In this document: one piece after another, positions 1 through 9,266 of the stretch
How the letters are laid out: each line of letters begins with the position of its first letter
Position numbering within the stretch: position 1 is the first letter of the stretch
Origin: Gammaproteobacteria bacterium
GTDB lineage: Bacteria > Pseudomonadota > Gammaproteobacteria > HTCC5015
Assembly (NCBI GenBank): GCA_028284675.1
Contig: JANQRI010000006.1
Location: 1-57,924 of the forward strand
Length of the DNA stretch: 57,924 nucleotides
Direction of reading: 5' to 3'
The notes under the pieces: model-generated
Seen by the model: the letters and a program-made list of their open reading frames with translations, nothing else
What the model was told of the DNA's origin: nothing
Database searches by the model: none
Program-made: the position numbers and the translations under genes

Positions 1-635
1 ATAGATCTGTGTCTGCTTTTGATAGGTGCTAACTGTTACATCACTGCGCTTCGCCTGGTCCGACCACTGCTGTAAACGCTGCTGAATCTCCGGTCCGAAT
101 TTTATATAGTCCGCCAATCGCATCGGCGGTTTATCGTCCTGATGCGTAACATTGGAATGCAAGCCTGTGTAATCTTTATACTGCTGCGCCAGATCGATTT
201 CGGTTAAATCCAGCTGCCGGAATTCTTCCAGCGTCAGTGTTACCTGAACCGCAGCCGGTAACTGGCTATAAGCATTGCGCACCGTTTGTTCCAAGGACGG
301 TTCTGCAGGCGTTGTGCTTTTGGGATTAAAGGTAGCCGGTGCAATCTGTGCCGGGATATATTCGGTTTGTGTTGCCTGCCCTTCACCGGTCTCTATCGGT
401 GATGTTAAATCATCGGCCTGACCGGATAACAACGCAGGTAAATCATAAGGCGCAACGCCAATCGTGCCCGGACCACGCTCAATTTTTTTATGCAAACTGA
501 AATTTGTATAACCGGTGTTTGCCTGCTGGTCGGTCAGGTTAAATAAACCATTGCTTTCGGCAAACCCTTCATAATCTTTGGCCAGTGCATTAGATGATTC
601 ACTGGATACCTGATCACTCAGGCTGTTGGTGGTGC
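1..635 (-). repeat. Shared C-terminal module, copy 1 (paralogous with 3650-4265)
   Basis: Coding repeat. The first ~95 residues (nt ~325-635) match the copy at ~3955-4265 at about three quarters of positions counted by eye, and the two are also close at DNA level. After a variable Pro-rich linker the similarity continues more weakly (QLP..VQ, LDL..IDL, PEI...L.QWS) to the window edge. The variable and conserved blocks have the same order in both genes, so this is a duplicated multi-part region, not one short motif. Confidence 0.85.
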
Positions 636-2880
636 CCCCCTGACCATTTGGGTCATTATTAGTTTCACCCGCTGAAGCCTGTGATTGCTCCGCACCGGAC
701 TCCAAACCCCAATGGCTCAATGGTTGCGGTGACTCAGCATACTGTTCCGGGCTGATAACTATAAAATCGGACTTACTGGTATGCGCCGATGGCGTTCTGA
801 CGATTATCCTGCTATCAGGATTCAGCAGTTTGGAATTCTCATCAGGCCCGGGATGATCACCGATACGGTCACCGACCGTCGCGACCAATACCGCACCTTT
901 AAGACCTCGCTCACGCGCCAGTGCATCCGCCTGCTCCAGGATTTGTTGACGATGATGCGCTTTGCCTCCGTCTTCTGAAGAGCCTACCTTTGCATTACCC
1001 AGGCCGTTTGCGGCAAATGAAGCATAAACACCGTCCATTTCACGCCAAGGGCGCCCGGTCAGATGATAGATTTCTGCACCGGCAGCGTCTAACCCCTGGA
1101 CTGTATCGATCATCGATTGAATAACAATTGGCGTAAAGCTGTGTATCGAGCGCACGCGCTGTAACGTGGGTGTAGGGTCACGCTCATAATCCGCCTGATT
1201 TAACCAAAACCCCTCTTCAGTATTAGTCACACCATCGATATCAAAAATCAACACCGGCAGGTAACCGTTCTCGATTTGTTGTCTGACCTGTTCATATACT
1301 TCGGTTCTCAAACTATTGATTGCCGCAGTCTGCTTCGGAAAATATTCCGCATCAACCGGGCCCGGATTATCTGCGTTTGAATACCAGATCTGATCGGGAT
1401 CGATGCCTCGTGCCTGTAAACTTTGAGAGAACGAATCACGTAATTCAGCTTCAGTGATCTGCGGCAGGCCGGAAGCCGCATTCTGCGATAAATCGCTGCT
1501 TACAGTCTCCGGCGCATTACCCTGCAATGCATTATAACGCTGCATTGCTGCCCGGGTTTCTTGTTCGATAAAGCTCTTCAAATTTGTATCGCCCCGCGAA
1601 CCATGCATCAGCGCGCGCACTTCAAAATGCGGCGCCTCCGGCCCGGACGGCACACCCAGCATCGCGAGCAAACCAACACCGGCATTGGTGCTGATCGGCA
1701 CATTGCCGCGCCAATATGCATGCGTAAGGTTGGCCAGCAACCTGAATGTAATCGCTGCTTTAACGCGCTGCTCTAATGGCAGGTTTGTATTAATGACTTC
1801 ACTGAATGCCTGGTCCAGCCCGAGACGCACTTTTGAGTGCAAACCCGGGTCCTTTCCATACATAACTTGCGCCTTACCTTCACGAATCTCGATAAAACCA
1901 AAATCAAATGTTTGATTATACGCTTCCAGCCCCAACGGATATCGGCCATCATCTTCATAACCTTGGATCAGTGCAGCTGCTTCAGCAGGCGTTGCATGCC
2001 TGTACAGCTCATCATTAGTTGGATCGATAAAGAAGTAGAGTGGTTCTGGTATCGGTATGAGTCTGCCGAAATATTCAACCGGTATGCTCCTCATGTCTGA
2101 CCCTGTATACGGCCCGGGTATATTTCCAAAAGGCACCCACTGATCCGGCACTATACCGGTTTCACGCATACCCTGTTTGTAGCGGTGATAAGCTTCCGCA
2201 TGAAATCCGAGATAGCCAATACCGGAATTAATACCACCCTGTTTGAGCGCCAATGTGGAAACCCCGGTTAACTGACGAAATGCATTGTCAAACTCCGTAT
2301 CATCAGTGGTCGGCGTTAATAAAGCCCCCTTACCAATTAGCGCGACAGCATCCTCACCGGCCAACATCTGTTCTCTAAACGTCGGTAAAAAATTCTGATT
2401 ATACTTGACCACCGCCTGGTGTTGTTCAGCGAGAGCACTCATATATAAATTCACAGCATGCTGTACCGGGTAATTCCAGTAAAACGCATCGGAAAGCTGC
2501 TGAACTCTATTGCGGGCTACGATACGATCACTATGGGTCTTTATTTGATCCGATGAATAGTGCGACGCCCACCCGTATTCAGAAAACAAATTGACCAGTT
2601 CCTCTCTCACCCTCTCTGAACCGTTAAAATACCCTAAATCCCTCTGCTCCACCGGACTGAGAGGAGGCGGCCCAGGTGTATTGCCTGCGGCTTGAAGGTT
2701 TTCTGAAGGCTGACCGGAGCTCCCATCAGTCGTTGATTGCGCCAGATACATGGGCTGCTGCAAGCCTTGAATAGTCAGCTTACCGGCAAACTCCGTTGCC
2801 GCACCCGTGTATAGCGGCGGCCTGTCGGCACCGGGTACAGCGGGTAAAATACTGCCGGAGTTATCGGATATCGTTGTCAT
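1..2880 (-). CDS. Very large protein with HAD-type phosphatase domain and shared C-terminal module (partial, C-terminus outside window)
   Basis: 960 codons are open from the ATG at 2880 to the left edge, so the C-terminus is missing. There is no signal peptide or membrane helix. Residues 1-90 are rich in Pro, Ser and Gly; 90-530 match nothing I recognise. A HAD-superfamily phosphatase lies at about 540-690: motif I FDIDG (Asp547, Asp549), motif II HLTGRP (Thr608), Lys640 and a GDRIGD motif IV (Asp671, Asp675), in the order and spacing expected of an active enzyme. Residues from about 750 to the edge are clearly homologous to residues 1625-1835 of the gene upstream (3005-9148), including the shared RGPGTIGVAPYDLP string. 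The start is supported by an upstream element at the same distance as in that gene; no Shine-Dalgarno is visible. Function unknown; a secreted or effector-like enzyme is my inference only. Confidence 0.85.
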   Translation of the reverse strand, partial: MTTISDNSGSILPAVPGADRPPLYTGAATEFAGKLTIQGLQQPMYLAQSTTDGSSGQPSENLQAAGNTPGPPPLSPVEQRDLGYFNGSERVREELVNLFSEYGWASHYSSDQIKTHSDRIVARNRVQQLSDAFYWNYPVQHAVNLYMSALAEQHQAVVKYNQNFLPTFREQMLAGEDAVALIGKGALLTPTTDDTEFDNAFRQLTGVSTLALKQGGINSGIGYLGFHAEAYHRYKQGMRETGIVPDQWVPFGNIPGPYTGSDMRSIPVEYFGRLIPIPEPLYFFIDPTNDELYRHATPAEAAALIQGYEDDGRYPLGLEAYNQTFDFGFIEIREGKAQVMYGKDPGLHSKVRLGLDQAFSEVINTNLPLEQRVKAAITFRLLANLTHAYWRGNVPISTNAGVGLLAMLGVPSGPEAPHFEVRALMHGSRGDTNLKSFIEQETRAAMQRYNALQGNAPETVSSDLSQNAASGLPQITEAELRDSFSQSLQARGIDPDQIWYSNADNPGPVDAEYFPKQTAAINSLRTEVYEQVRQQIENGYLPVLIFDIDGVTNTEEGFWLNQADYERDPTPTLQRVRSIHSFTPIVIQSMIDTVQGLDAAGAEIYHLTGRPWREMDGVYASFAANGLGNAKVGSSEDGGKAHHRQQILEQADALARERGLKGAVLVATVGDRIGDHPGPDENSKLLNPDSRIIVRTPSAHTSKSDFIVISPEQYAESPQPLSHWGLESGAEQSQASAGETNNDPNGQGGTTNSLSDQVSSESSNALAKDYEGFAESNGLFNLTDQQANTGYTNFSLHKKIERGPGTIGVAPYDLPALLSGQADDLTSPIETGEGQATQTEYIPAQIAPATFNPKSTTPAEPSLEQTVRNAYSQLPAAVQVTLTLEEFRQLDLTEIDLAQQYKDYTGLHSNVTHQDDKPPMRLADYIKFGPEIQQRLQQWSDQAKRSDVTVSTYQKQTQIY

Positions 2881-3004
2881 ACACGGATAAAAAACACTGG
2901 TTTATTCCAGCGCTACTGTATGCAAATTGAGCAGCCGTGCCTATACCACCAACGCTATAGCATTTAACTTTTGGTATAGATCAGATACTGCGCGAAGCGT
3001 CTGC
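2881..3004. other. Short spacer between the two large genes
   Basis: 124 bases separate the stop of the 2047-residue gene from the start of the HAD-containing gene. It holds the conserved element at 2954-2971 and an A/T-rich leader but no Shine-Dalgarno before the ATG at 2880. The second gene therefore probably has its own promoter and is not simply co-translated. Confidence 0.5.
2954..2971 (-). promoter_or_regulatory. Conserved upstream element, copy 1
   Basis: On the minus strand it reads AAAGTTAAATGCTATAGC. The same element with two changed bases between its halves occurs at 9223-9240. The lower edge lies 73 bases before the start codon at 2880, against 74 for the other gene. Weaker similarity extends on both sides (CTAT before it, GGTATAGGC after it). 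It is probably a promoter or operator shared by the two large genes; which sigma factor reads it cannot be told. Confidence 0.6.
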
Positions 3005-6000
3005 CTACGGAACAGGTACGGAAACCGGTGCCGGCACACTTGAACCGGCCGGTACCGTCGGCGCTATCACCGGGCTCGGCATGATGAAAGTGGATTGCTG
3101 GAGATACTGATTGATTTGGTTTTGCTGTGCCGCACTCAATTGCGGAATACTCTGCCAGCCGTTTTGAGGATTATAATGTGTGCCAATATTATTTTGTGGT
3201 TTATATACACTCAACGGCACTGCCTGTAGACTCAGTTGATTACCGGATTCTTTCACTATATGTAACTGCAATTGACCCTGCTGATCCGGCTTATATAAAT
3301 ACTTCGGGATCGTGCTACTCTGGGTGTACTGACCCAAACCGGTTTTGCCTGTTAATGAAATCATCGGCACATTCGTGCTTGCTTTCCCACCAATCGGTGC
3401 ACCGGCTTTTATCGTGCCGATGATATTGTTACTTGCTGTGCCGACTACGCTTGTTTCATCCCCGGTCCATTGCGCCGGCGGCACAGACCGCTGCGCTGTC
3501 GACAGCGACTCGATTCGTACGTTATTTTGCTGATTCACCTGCACCGCCGATGCTTGCAGGGCTTCGGTATTTTGGCGTATCTGCGCCGTTACTGCATCCA
3601 GCTCCCGTGCCAACTGACTATTTGCAGCCGCTTGCTGACTCAAACTCTCAATTTTCTTATCGTGTGCAACGTTTTGATTTGACCATTGCTCCAACTGCGC
3701 AATGATCTCCGGTTGAAAACCCAGGTACTCACCAAAACTGAAACTGCGCACTTCCGGGTGCAGAGCTTGATAGGCTGTGTAGCGATCGCTTAAATCCAGT
3801 TTCTCAAGATCCAGCTTTAGAAACTGTGCTTCGGTGATCTGTGCCTGCAGCTGCGGAGACAATGTTTTATACGTGTCGCGTTTGATCTGTTCAATTGTGA
3901 CCGGCTCTATCGGTGAGGGCGCTGCGGGTTTCTCCGGAGCCGTGTTACCCGTGCTGATTGTCGCCGGTGCAATCTGTGCCGGAGTGTAATCGGTTTGTGT
4001 TGCCTGTCCTGCACCGGTCTCTACCGGCGCCGTTAAATCACCATCTTTCCCGGATAACAACCCAGGCAAGTCGTAAGGCGCGACACCAATTGTGCCGGGG
4101 CCACGCTCAACTTTTTTGTGGAAACTGAAATTTGTGTAACCCGCGTTTTGCTGCTGGTCTTTTAGGTTAAATAAATTGCTCTCTTCCGCAAATCCCTGAT
4201 ACTGCTTAACCAACGCATTGGAAGATGCATCTGAGACCTGATCGCGCAAACTGTCGGTGGTGCCCTGATCAGCTATTGCATCATTGCCCTTAGCCTGGGG
4301 CGGTGTATTCTCCTGTGCTGCAGCAGATGCCAGAGCCTTTTGATCACTTATGAGTTTATCTTTTAAAGTGTTGTCCGCCCAACCGATTAAACCCTGGTCA
4401 TTCGGGAAGTCCGAATCAGTAGTTCGGACCGGTTGATTCGGCAGATTTTTTTCCAGTAACGCCAGCATAAAGGTTCTCTGATCGATCTCACCACGCCATA
4501 ACCGGGATTCAAAGTTCGCCGCTTCTGCGGCAGCCTGAAACATTTCAACCGGATACTCATTGCTCTGTATCAACTGTTCATAAAGCGCTTCAAGCTCTGC
4601 GGGCGACGGCATACCGACCTGATCCGCCCAGGCCCATAACTGACGGGCAATCTGCTCCAGGGTTTGTGGCGTTTCGGACGCCGTTATCATTGACACTGCA
4701 TTGCGGTGCTGTTGATTAGCGCCGGTTAAACGCCTGAAGGCTTCGCCGGCCACATATTGATTGCGCAAACCCTCAGCAGTAACATCCGGGAAACGGCGCT
4801 GCAACAGGCCCAGCATTAAATCACGAATTTCACCTGTCAGCTGACCGGGCCACCGCATTTGTTTTGCTTGTTCATATTTTTGTTCTAACGCAGCAAAATC
4901 CAGACGGTCCTGTTCAATATGGTTGATACCGATACCGATCATTTTCTGCTTCCATACATTAAAATCCCCAGACGACGGTAAATCCCCGCCCCGTAAAAAC
5001 GGATTGATCTTACCGACAGGATAAGTGCCTAATAAAGCCAGTCCACCTACCCAGGACTCAAAGGCATATAGATTTGCAGCCTGTGCACCGTTGCCAAGAT
5101 CCGGAATCATATCCGGATACATGTTCACAGTGATTATGGATCGTATATTGGTTAAATCCGTACTGTCATCCGGGTTGCCTTCAAGTAAATGCGGTTCATG
5201 AAAAAAAATAAACATCAAATCTTTAAAAAGCCTGGCATTATACCGCCCTGATATATGCAAACTATCGATAAGCTGCTGTTCTGTAGCCGGCGCAGATCCG
5301 TTTATCAACTCACGATGTCCCTGTATCGCATCCAGTACAGTTAAATTGTGCTGCTGCAAATCAAAATTTTCATAAATCCTTCTGTAGCGCTCTAAGGGTG
5401 ATAACTCGTTAAAACCATTCTGCCGGGTGAACTCATTCAACGGCTCGAACAGGGCCAAACGCTGCTTTGTCTGTACTGCAGCGGCTTTATCCGCTTCTCG
5501 CGCTGCGATTAATCCATCCTCCATTGCCTGCTTTAGTTGCTGAATAAATCCAGGTTTAACCAGCTCTGTATCATTTAACTGAGATACAGCTTCAGGCAAA
5601 TATTCTGTTGCGAGCTGCCGAACCAATTCTTCAGCACTGATATCACCCCGGCGGTATGCAAAACTTAAACTAACCCAATGCGCGGCCTGCGCAAATGTTG
5701 AGCTGTTGTATTCACGGTTTCCTATGATCTGCATATAATTCTGCTCAACTTCTCTCGGTGAAGGCATTGATGCATTATTTGCCCAGCTCCATAAACGGTT
5801 TACCAAATCCTTAATTTTTGAAAAGCTGATACTCTCTGATAACACTTCACTTGCATGGCGCTGCTCATCATCAGCGCCGGTTGCCCGGCGCATCGCCTCA
5901 CCGGCTACATGCTGTTCCAGTAACTCCTGCGGATCGATATCACCCAGACGCCTGTCCATCAGCCGCTTAAGATTTGCACGCGCGGTAACAGTCAGCGCAT

Positions 6001-9000
6001 TGATTGCGTCACGATTCTGATCAATATCACCGGCTCTGAGTGTTTCGATTTGTTTATAGGTGTCTTTAAGCTGCTCAAACGACTGATGGTCAATCTCAGT
6101 ATAATTCAAACCCATATGCTCCAGATCAGCCAGCCACCTTTCGAAATCACCTCTCTCAGGTAATTCACCGCCACGTAAAAACTGATTTATTGATGCGAGC
6201 GCCGGATCGGCAATCACCAGTAGGCTTTTTCTAACTGTAAAATACCGGTATGCATCGGCGGCTTGACGGGCATTGCTTAAATCAGTTATCACCTGCGGCA
6301 GCATATTCACCGTCACTTGCGAGCGGATATCACGGACATCAACATAGTTGTCCGGATTACCTTCCAGTAAATGTGGCTCGTGAAAGAAATGAAACATTAA
6401 TTTAAAAACCGCTTCTACAGGATTATTTTGAACATAGGGTAGTACTGTAGAGAAATAATCCGATGCAGACTCTGCGGAACTTTCCTCACGCAACTCCTCA
6501 TGCCCCTGTATTGCATCCAACACGCTCATCGGATACATATCCAGCCCATACCGTTGATATACCATGCTATAACGCGCTAAAGGGTGTTGGCTACTGAAAT
6601 CATTGCCTCTGGAAAACTGATCGAGATCCTGAAACAACGCCGTTCTTACTGCTGCATGCGCCTGTTCTTTTACGGAAGCTATAAAACCGGCGTCTGAATT
6701 ATTTTCAAGCAATTCAACTTCTATCAACTGGGCCGCATGCTCGAATGAAATATGAATATGATGCCCCGCCAACTCCTGTTGTTTTTGCTGAACGGCTTTT
6801 ACGCCGGCATCGGTGACCTTACCTTCAACCACATAATCCGTGTTTTGAAGTATTAACCCGAGATGCCTTTTTGTATCAGCATCCGGTTGCTGAGAAGCAC
6901 TCTGTGGAGGGCCCTGTTGTGCCTGCTGCGTTTGTTGCGGTTGCTCGACAAATTGTTTCTGCTGTTCCTGCTGCACTTGTTGCTGTTTAAGCTGCAAAGC
7001 CCGTTGATCAGACACATCTGCCACGCTTGCCTGTTGTGGCTGCTGTTGTTTTTGCCGCCTGGACACTTCCAAAGGTTTTCTGGCAATCACAACATAATGA
7101 TGGTTCTTGAAAATTTGCGAAGCACGGGACTCTATTATTGTAAATTCGTGTTTAACAGGATTAATTTCAAGAATCTCAAAATTGGCCAACAACGATCTGA
7201 TTTGTGCCGGCAATAATGCGCCGGCACCGCCATTCTCGGCAACACTATGTGTCGGCATAAAAAAGTTTGCCGAGAAAACACCGCCGGGTCTAAGCATTTC
7301 ATATATTTTTTTCAACAACGAAGGTAATTTATCCGTCGCCTCATAGGGCAGGCTGGAACGTGCAAATACCAAGTCCACTTTGCCGCGCTGGTCCGGCAAC
7401 TCCAGATCCGCAAACGAACTGTTTATAAAAGACAACCTTTGCCTGTCAGCAGTCGACACACCACCCCAAAAAAAATTCTCCGCCTGCGGACTCTGATCCA
7501 CCGCAATCACTTGACCAACATCGGTCTCTCTAAGCAGCATGCGTGAATCAAACCCGCTTCCGGCACCCAGATCTACGGCAACATTCAAATCAATATTTAA
7601 AGAGTTTATTATTTTGATTGATTCTTCCAGTAACTTCGTTGGCTTATTTGGGTCCCGCGTTTTCAAAGCACTCTCATAATTCTTAGTCCAGTCGTGCTCT
7701 TTACCTTCAAATTTTTCCGGCTCCAACACTGTCAAATGTGGATTCGCAGCGATTGCCATTGCGAGCTTGTCTGCCCATAGTAACGCACTGCCTTCTTCAG
7801 CCCGGCCTTTCCAATCAGCTGCGACCAATGAAGAGACAAGCAGGCGCTTCAGTGTAACGTGATCAATTTGAGCTACAGCAGGTCCGTCATCAGTGGCGCC
7901 TTTATCAGAGTCACCCGCTGCAAATATTGATGGCACTGCCTGCAACATTGTGAAAAATTTTAAATATGCCAATTGCTTGTGAAAACTTTCCGCGAACCTT
8001 GCTTCTGCCGCCTGCAAAGCTTCACCATCCGATTTCTCAGCAACATGCTCGTTATAAAAATTGATATGGGTCCCCAAAGAGCGGGTGCTGCGCATCGCCA
8101 AAAAAGACAATAAATGCTCCGCCTCAGGCTCTGTTAGCGATCTAACCGACGAATACATTTGGATAAACTCATGTGCTTTTTGCAAATCAAATATGACTTT
8201 ACCGTTATTATCTTTATGGGTACTAAAATACATAATAGCAGTGCCAATATCATGCAAGCGCGCACCATTGCCGGACAGATTATAATCAATCATATAGGTA
8301 TCGACATCGGGCGATAATATAAAATTGCCAGGGCTGGCATCACCGTGTATTAGCCCGCGAGGCAAAACCGGGTCTTGATAAAGCAGCGCGTTTGCCTCAA
8401 TAAGATCACGATAACCTGCCATATCACCCAGGTGACTTTCGGGCAATACAACTTCAGCCCACTCTAAAAACTGCTTACCCCAGTCAACAGACTTATACCG
8501 GTCAACTAATACATCCGCATCGCCGCTATGTAGATGCAACGTTGCCAGTGCACGCGCCGCACCTAAATGCAAGATTTCTCTATAAGACTCTAAATTAGGG
8601 TTTGAGGGGATAAAGGGCAGTACCAATGCCGGCAAATCCCCAAGATACTTAACCGGCTCTCCATCCACCGGCGACAATGGCTTCGCAATCGGCGCGCCGG
8701 CCTTGCCGGCCTGTCTAAGCAGTTCCGCCAACGATGCAACATCGCTTACATAAGTGGTTCCCGGATGCAATGCAGTAATCGCAAGCTTGTGCGCTGCACC
8801 GTCGCTATCCCGCACGTCTACAAACAGTACTGTGCTCAATAAACCTTTATCTGCATAACGCGGCTCACCGGTTAACTCAAAGCCATGCTGCTGTAAAAAA
8901 TCTGCAACCTGCTGCCGGGAAAATGGGTGCGATAGGGATGCGCTGTCTGCTTTTCTGGGAATTGAATTAAGCTCCGGACTCCCGGCTCCCGGTTCATTGG

Positions 9001-9148
9001 CCAGCAAAACCGGTGTGTCTGCCTGCTGCACCGCCCGCTGAAATATACGGGCGCCCTCAATCGCTTCGCGCGGCATAGCGTCACCGGCCTGCGTTTCAGC
9101 CGTCATATTCTGCAGCCGGCTCTCCGGGCGATCGGGTATGGTGGACAT
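3005..9148 (-). CDS. Giant multidomain protein: APH-type kinase + SAM methyltransferase + duplicated domain + shared C-terminal module
   Basis: 2047 residues, no signal peptide or membrane helix. About 70-400: aminoglycoside/choline-kinase-type fold with catalytic HGDASPGN (Asp270, Asn275) and metal-binding IDY (Asp288). About 490-690: class I SAM methyltransferase with motif I VDLGAGSG (Asp526) and a later LRPGG motif. About 695-760: Gln-rich linker. About 837-1231 and 1232-1600: two tandem copies of an unrecognised, mostly helical domain, each containing FHEPHLLEGNPD. About 1625-1835: module shared with the neighbouring gene at 1-2880. The last ~200 residues are Gln/Asn-rich and end in a Pro/Val-rich tail. 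Both enzyme domains keep key residues and so may be active. Substrates are unknown. The combination suggests a secreted effector or a modification enzyme, but nothing here proves export. Confidence 0.9.
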   Translation of the reverse strand: MSTIPDRPESRLQNMTAETQAGDAMPREAIEGARIFQRAVQQADTPVLLANEPGAGSPELNSIPRKADSASLSHPFSRQQVADFLQQHGFELTGEPRYADKGLLSTVLFVDVRDSDGAAHKLAITALHPGTTYVSDVASLAELLRQAGKAGAPIAKPLSPVDGEPVKYLGDLPALVLPFIPSNPNLESYREILHLGAARALATLHLHSGDADVLVDRYKSVDWGKQFLEWAEVVLPESHLGDMAGYRDLIEANALLYQDPVLPRGLIHGDASPGNFILSPDVDTYMIDYNLSGNGARLHDIGTAIMYFSTHKDNNGKVIFDLQKAHEFIQMYSSVRSLTEPEAEHLLSFLAMRSTRSLGTHINFYNEHVAEKSDGEALQAAEARFAESFHKQLAYLKFFTMLQAVPSIFAAGDSDKGATDDGPAVAQIDHVTLKRLLVSSLVAADWKGRAEEGSALLWADKLAMAIAANPHLTVLEPEKFEGKEHDWTKNYESALKTRDPNKPTKLLEESIKIINSLNIDLNVAVDLGAGSGFDSRMLLRETDVGQVIAVDQSPQAENFFWGGVSTADRQRLSFINSSFADLELPDQRGKVDLVFARSSLPYEATDKLPSLLKKIYEMLRPGGVFSANFFMPTHSVAENGGAGALLPAQIRSLLANFEILEINPVKHEFTIIESRASQIFKNHHYVVIARKPLEVSRRQKQQQPQQASVADVSDQRALQLKQQQVQQEQQKQFVEQPQQTQQAQQGPPQSASQQPDADTKRHLGLILQNTDYVVEGKVTDAGVKAVQQKQQELAGHHIHISFEHAAQLIEVELLENNSDAGFIASVKEQAHAAVRTALFQDLDQFSRGNDFSSQHPLARYSMVYQRYGLDMYPMSVLDAIQGHEELREESSAESASDYFSTVLPYVQNNPVEAVFKLMFHFFHEPHLLEGNPDNYVDVRDIRSQVTVNMLPQVITDLSNARQAADAYRYFTVRKSLLVIADPALASINQFLRGGELPERGDFERWLADLEHMGLNYTEIDHQSFEQLKDTYKQIETLRAGDIDQNRDAINALTVTARANLKRLMDRRLGDIDPQELLEQHVAGEAMRRATGADDEQRHASEVLSESISFSKIKDLVNRLWSWANNASMPSPREVEQNYMQIIGNREYNSSTFAQAAHWVSLSFAYRRGDISAEELVRQLATEYLPEAVSQLNDTELVKPGFIQQLKQAMEDGLIAAREADKAAAVQTKQRLALFEPLNEFTRQNGFNELSPLERYRRIYENFDLQQHNLTVLDAIQGHRELINGSAPATEQQLIDSLHISGRYNARLFKDLMFIFFHEPHLLEGNPDDSTDLTNIRSIITVNMYPDMIPDLGNGAQAANLYAFESWVGGLALLGTYPVGKINPFLRGGDLPSSGDFNVWKQKMIGIGINHIEQDRLDFAALEQKYEQAKQMRWPGQLTGEIRDLMLGLLQRRFPDVTAEGLRNQYVAGEAFRRLTGANQQHRNAVSMITASETPQTLEQIARQLWAWADQVGMPSPAELEALYEQLIQSNEYPVEMFQAAAEAANFESRLWRGEIDQRTFMLALLEKNLPNQPVRTTDSDFPNDQGLIGWADNTLKDKLISDQKALASAAAQENTPPQAKGNDAIADQGTTDSLRDQVSDASSNALVKQYQGFAEESNLFNLKDQQQNAGYTNFSFHKKVERGPGTIGVAPYDLPGLLSGKDGDLTAPVETGAGQATQTDYTPAQIAPATISTGNTAPEKPAAPSPIEPVTIEQIKRDTYKTLSPQLQAQITEAQFLKLDLEKLDLSDRYTAYQALHPEVRSFSFGEYLGFQPEIIAQLEQWSNQNVAHDKKIESLSQQAAANSQLARELDAVTAQIRQNTEALQASAVQVNQQNNVRIESLSTAQRSVPPAQWTGDETSVVGTASNNIIGTIKAGAPIGGKASTNVPMISLTGKTGLGQYTQSSTIPKYLYKPDQQGQLQLHIVKESGNQLSLQAVPLSVYKPQNNIGTHYNPQNGWQSIPQLSAAQQNQINQYLQQSTFIMPSPVIAPTVPAGSSVPAPVSVPVP
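3650..4265 (-). repeat. Shared C-terminal module, copy 2
   Basis: Coding repeat, residues ~1625-1835 of the 2047-residue protein, paralogous to nt 1-635. It starts with a near-identical ~95-residue block (DQVS, SSNAL, GYTNFS, RGPGTIGVAPYDLP, GQATQT, PAQIAPAT), then a variable linker, then a helical part ending near an LEQWSNQ segment. Confidence 0.85.
4350..6640 (-). repeat. Internal tandem duplication of a ~395-residue domain
   Basis: Two protein-level repeats inside the giant gene: copy A about nt 5456-6640 and copy B about 4350-5455. Shared landmarks in the same order are VLDAIQGH, FFHEPHLLEGNPD (identical apart from the first residue), INxFLRGG(E/D)LP, VAGEA.RR.TGA, LW.WA....MPSP and an Arg-Arg/Trp-Arg-Gly-(D/E)-Ile segment. 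Identity is high at these motifs and low between them, so the duplication is old but constrained. Confidence 0.85.
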
Positions 9149-9222
9149 AGTACTGTCAGTCGCTGCTTGAAAGTCTCGACTGAAATTTAAAGTATCCCGG
9201 CAGCATCGCCAATAGCGCCGAA

Positions 9223-9240
9223 GCTATAGGGTTTAACTTT
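9223..9240 (-). promoter_or_regulatory. Conserved upstream element, copy 2
   Basis: Minus strand reads AAAGTTAAACCCTATAGC, 74 bases upstream of the ATG at 9148. It matches the element at 2954-2971 in both halves, in spacing and in distance to the start. The surrounding bases are also partly conserved (GGCGCTATTGGC here, GGTGGTATAGGC there). Confidence 0.6.
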
Positions 9241-9266
9241 AGTAATAGTGGAAAAGACCGGCCGAA

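Noticed and set aside
2954..2985. Flagellar sigma-28 promoter
   Set aside because: AAAGTTA resembles the left half (TAAAGTTT) but nothing like GCCGATAA follows 11 bases later in either copy.
6863..7216. Leu-rich 117-codon frame opposite the Gln-rich linker
   Set aside because: Antisense of CAG/CAA repeats gives Leu codons; it is a shadow of the real gene.
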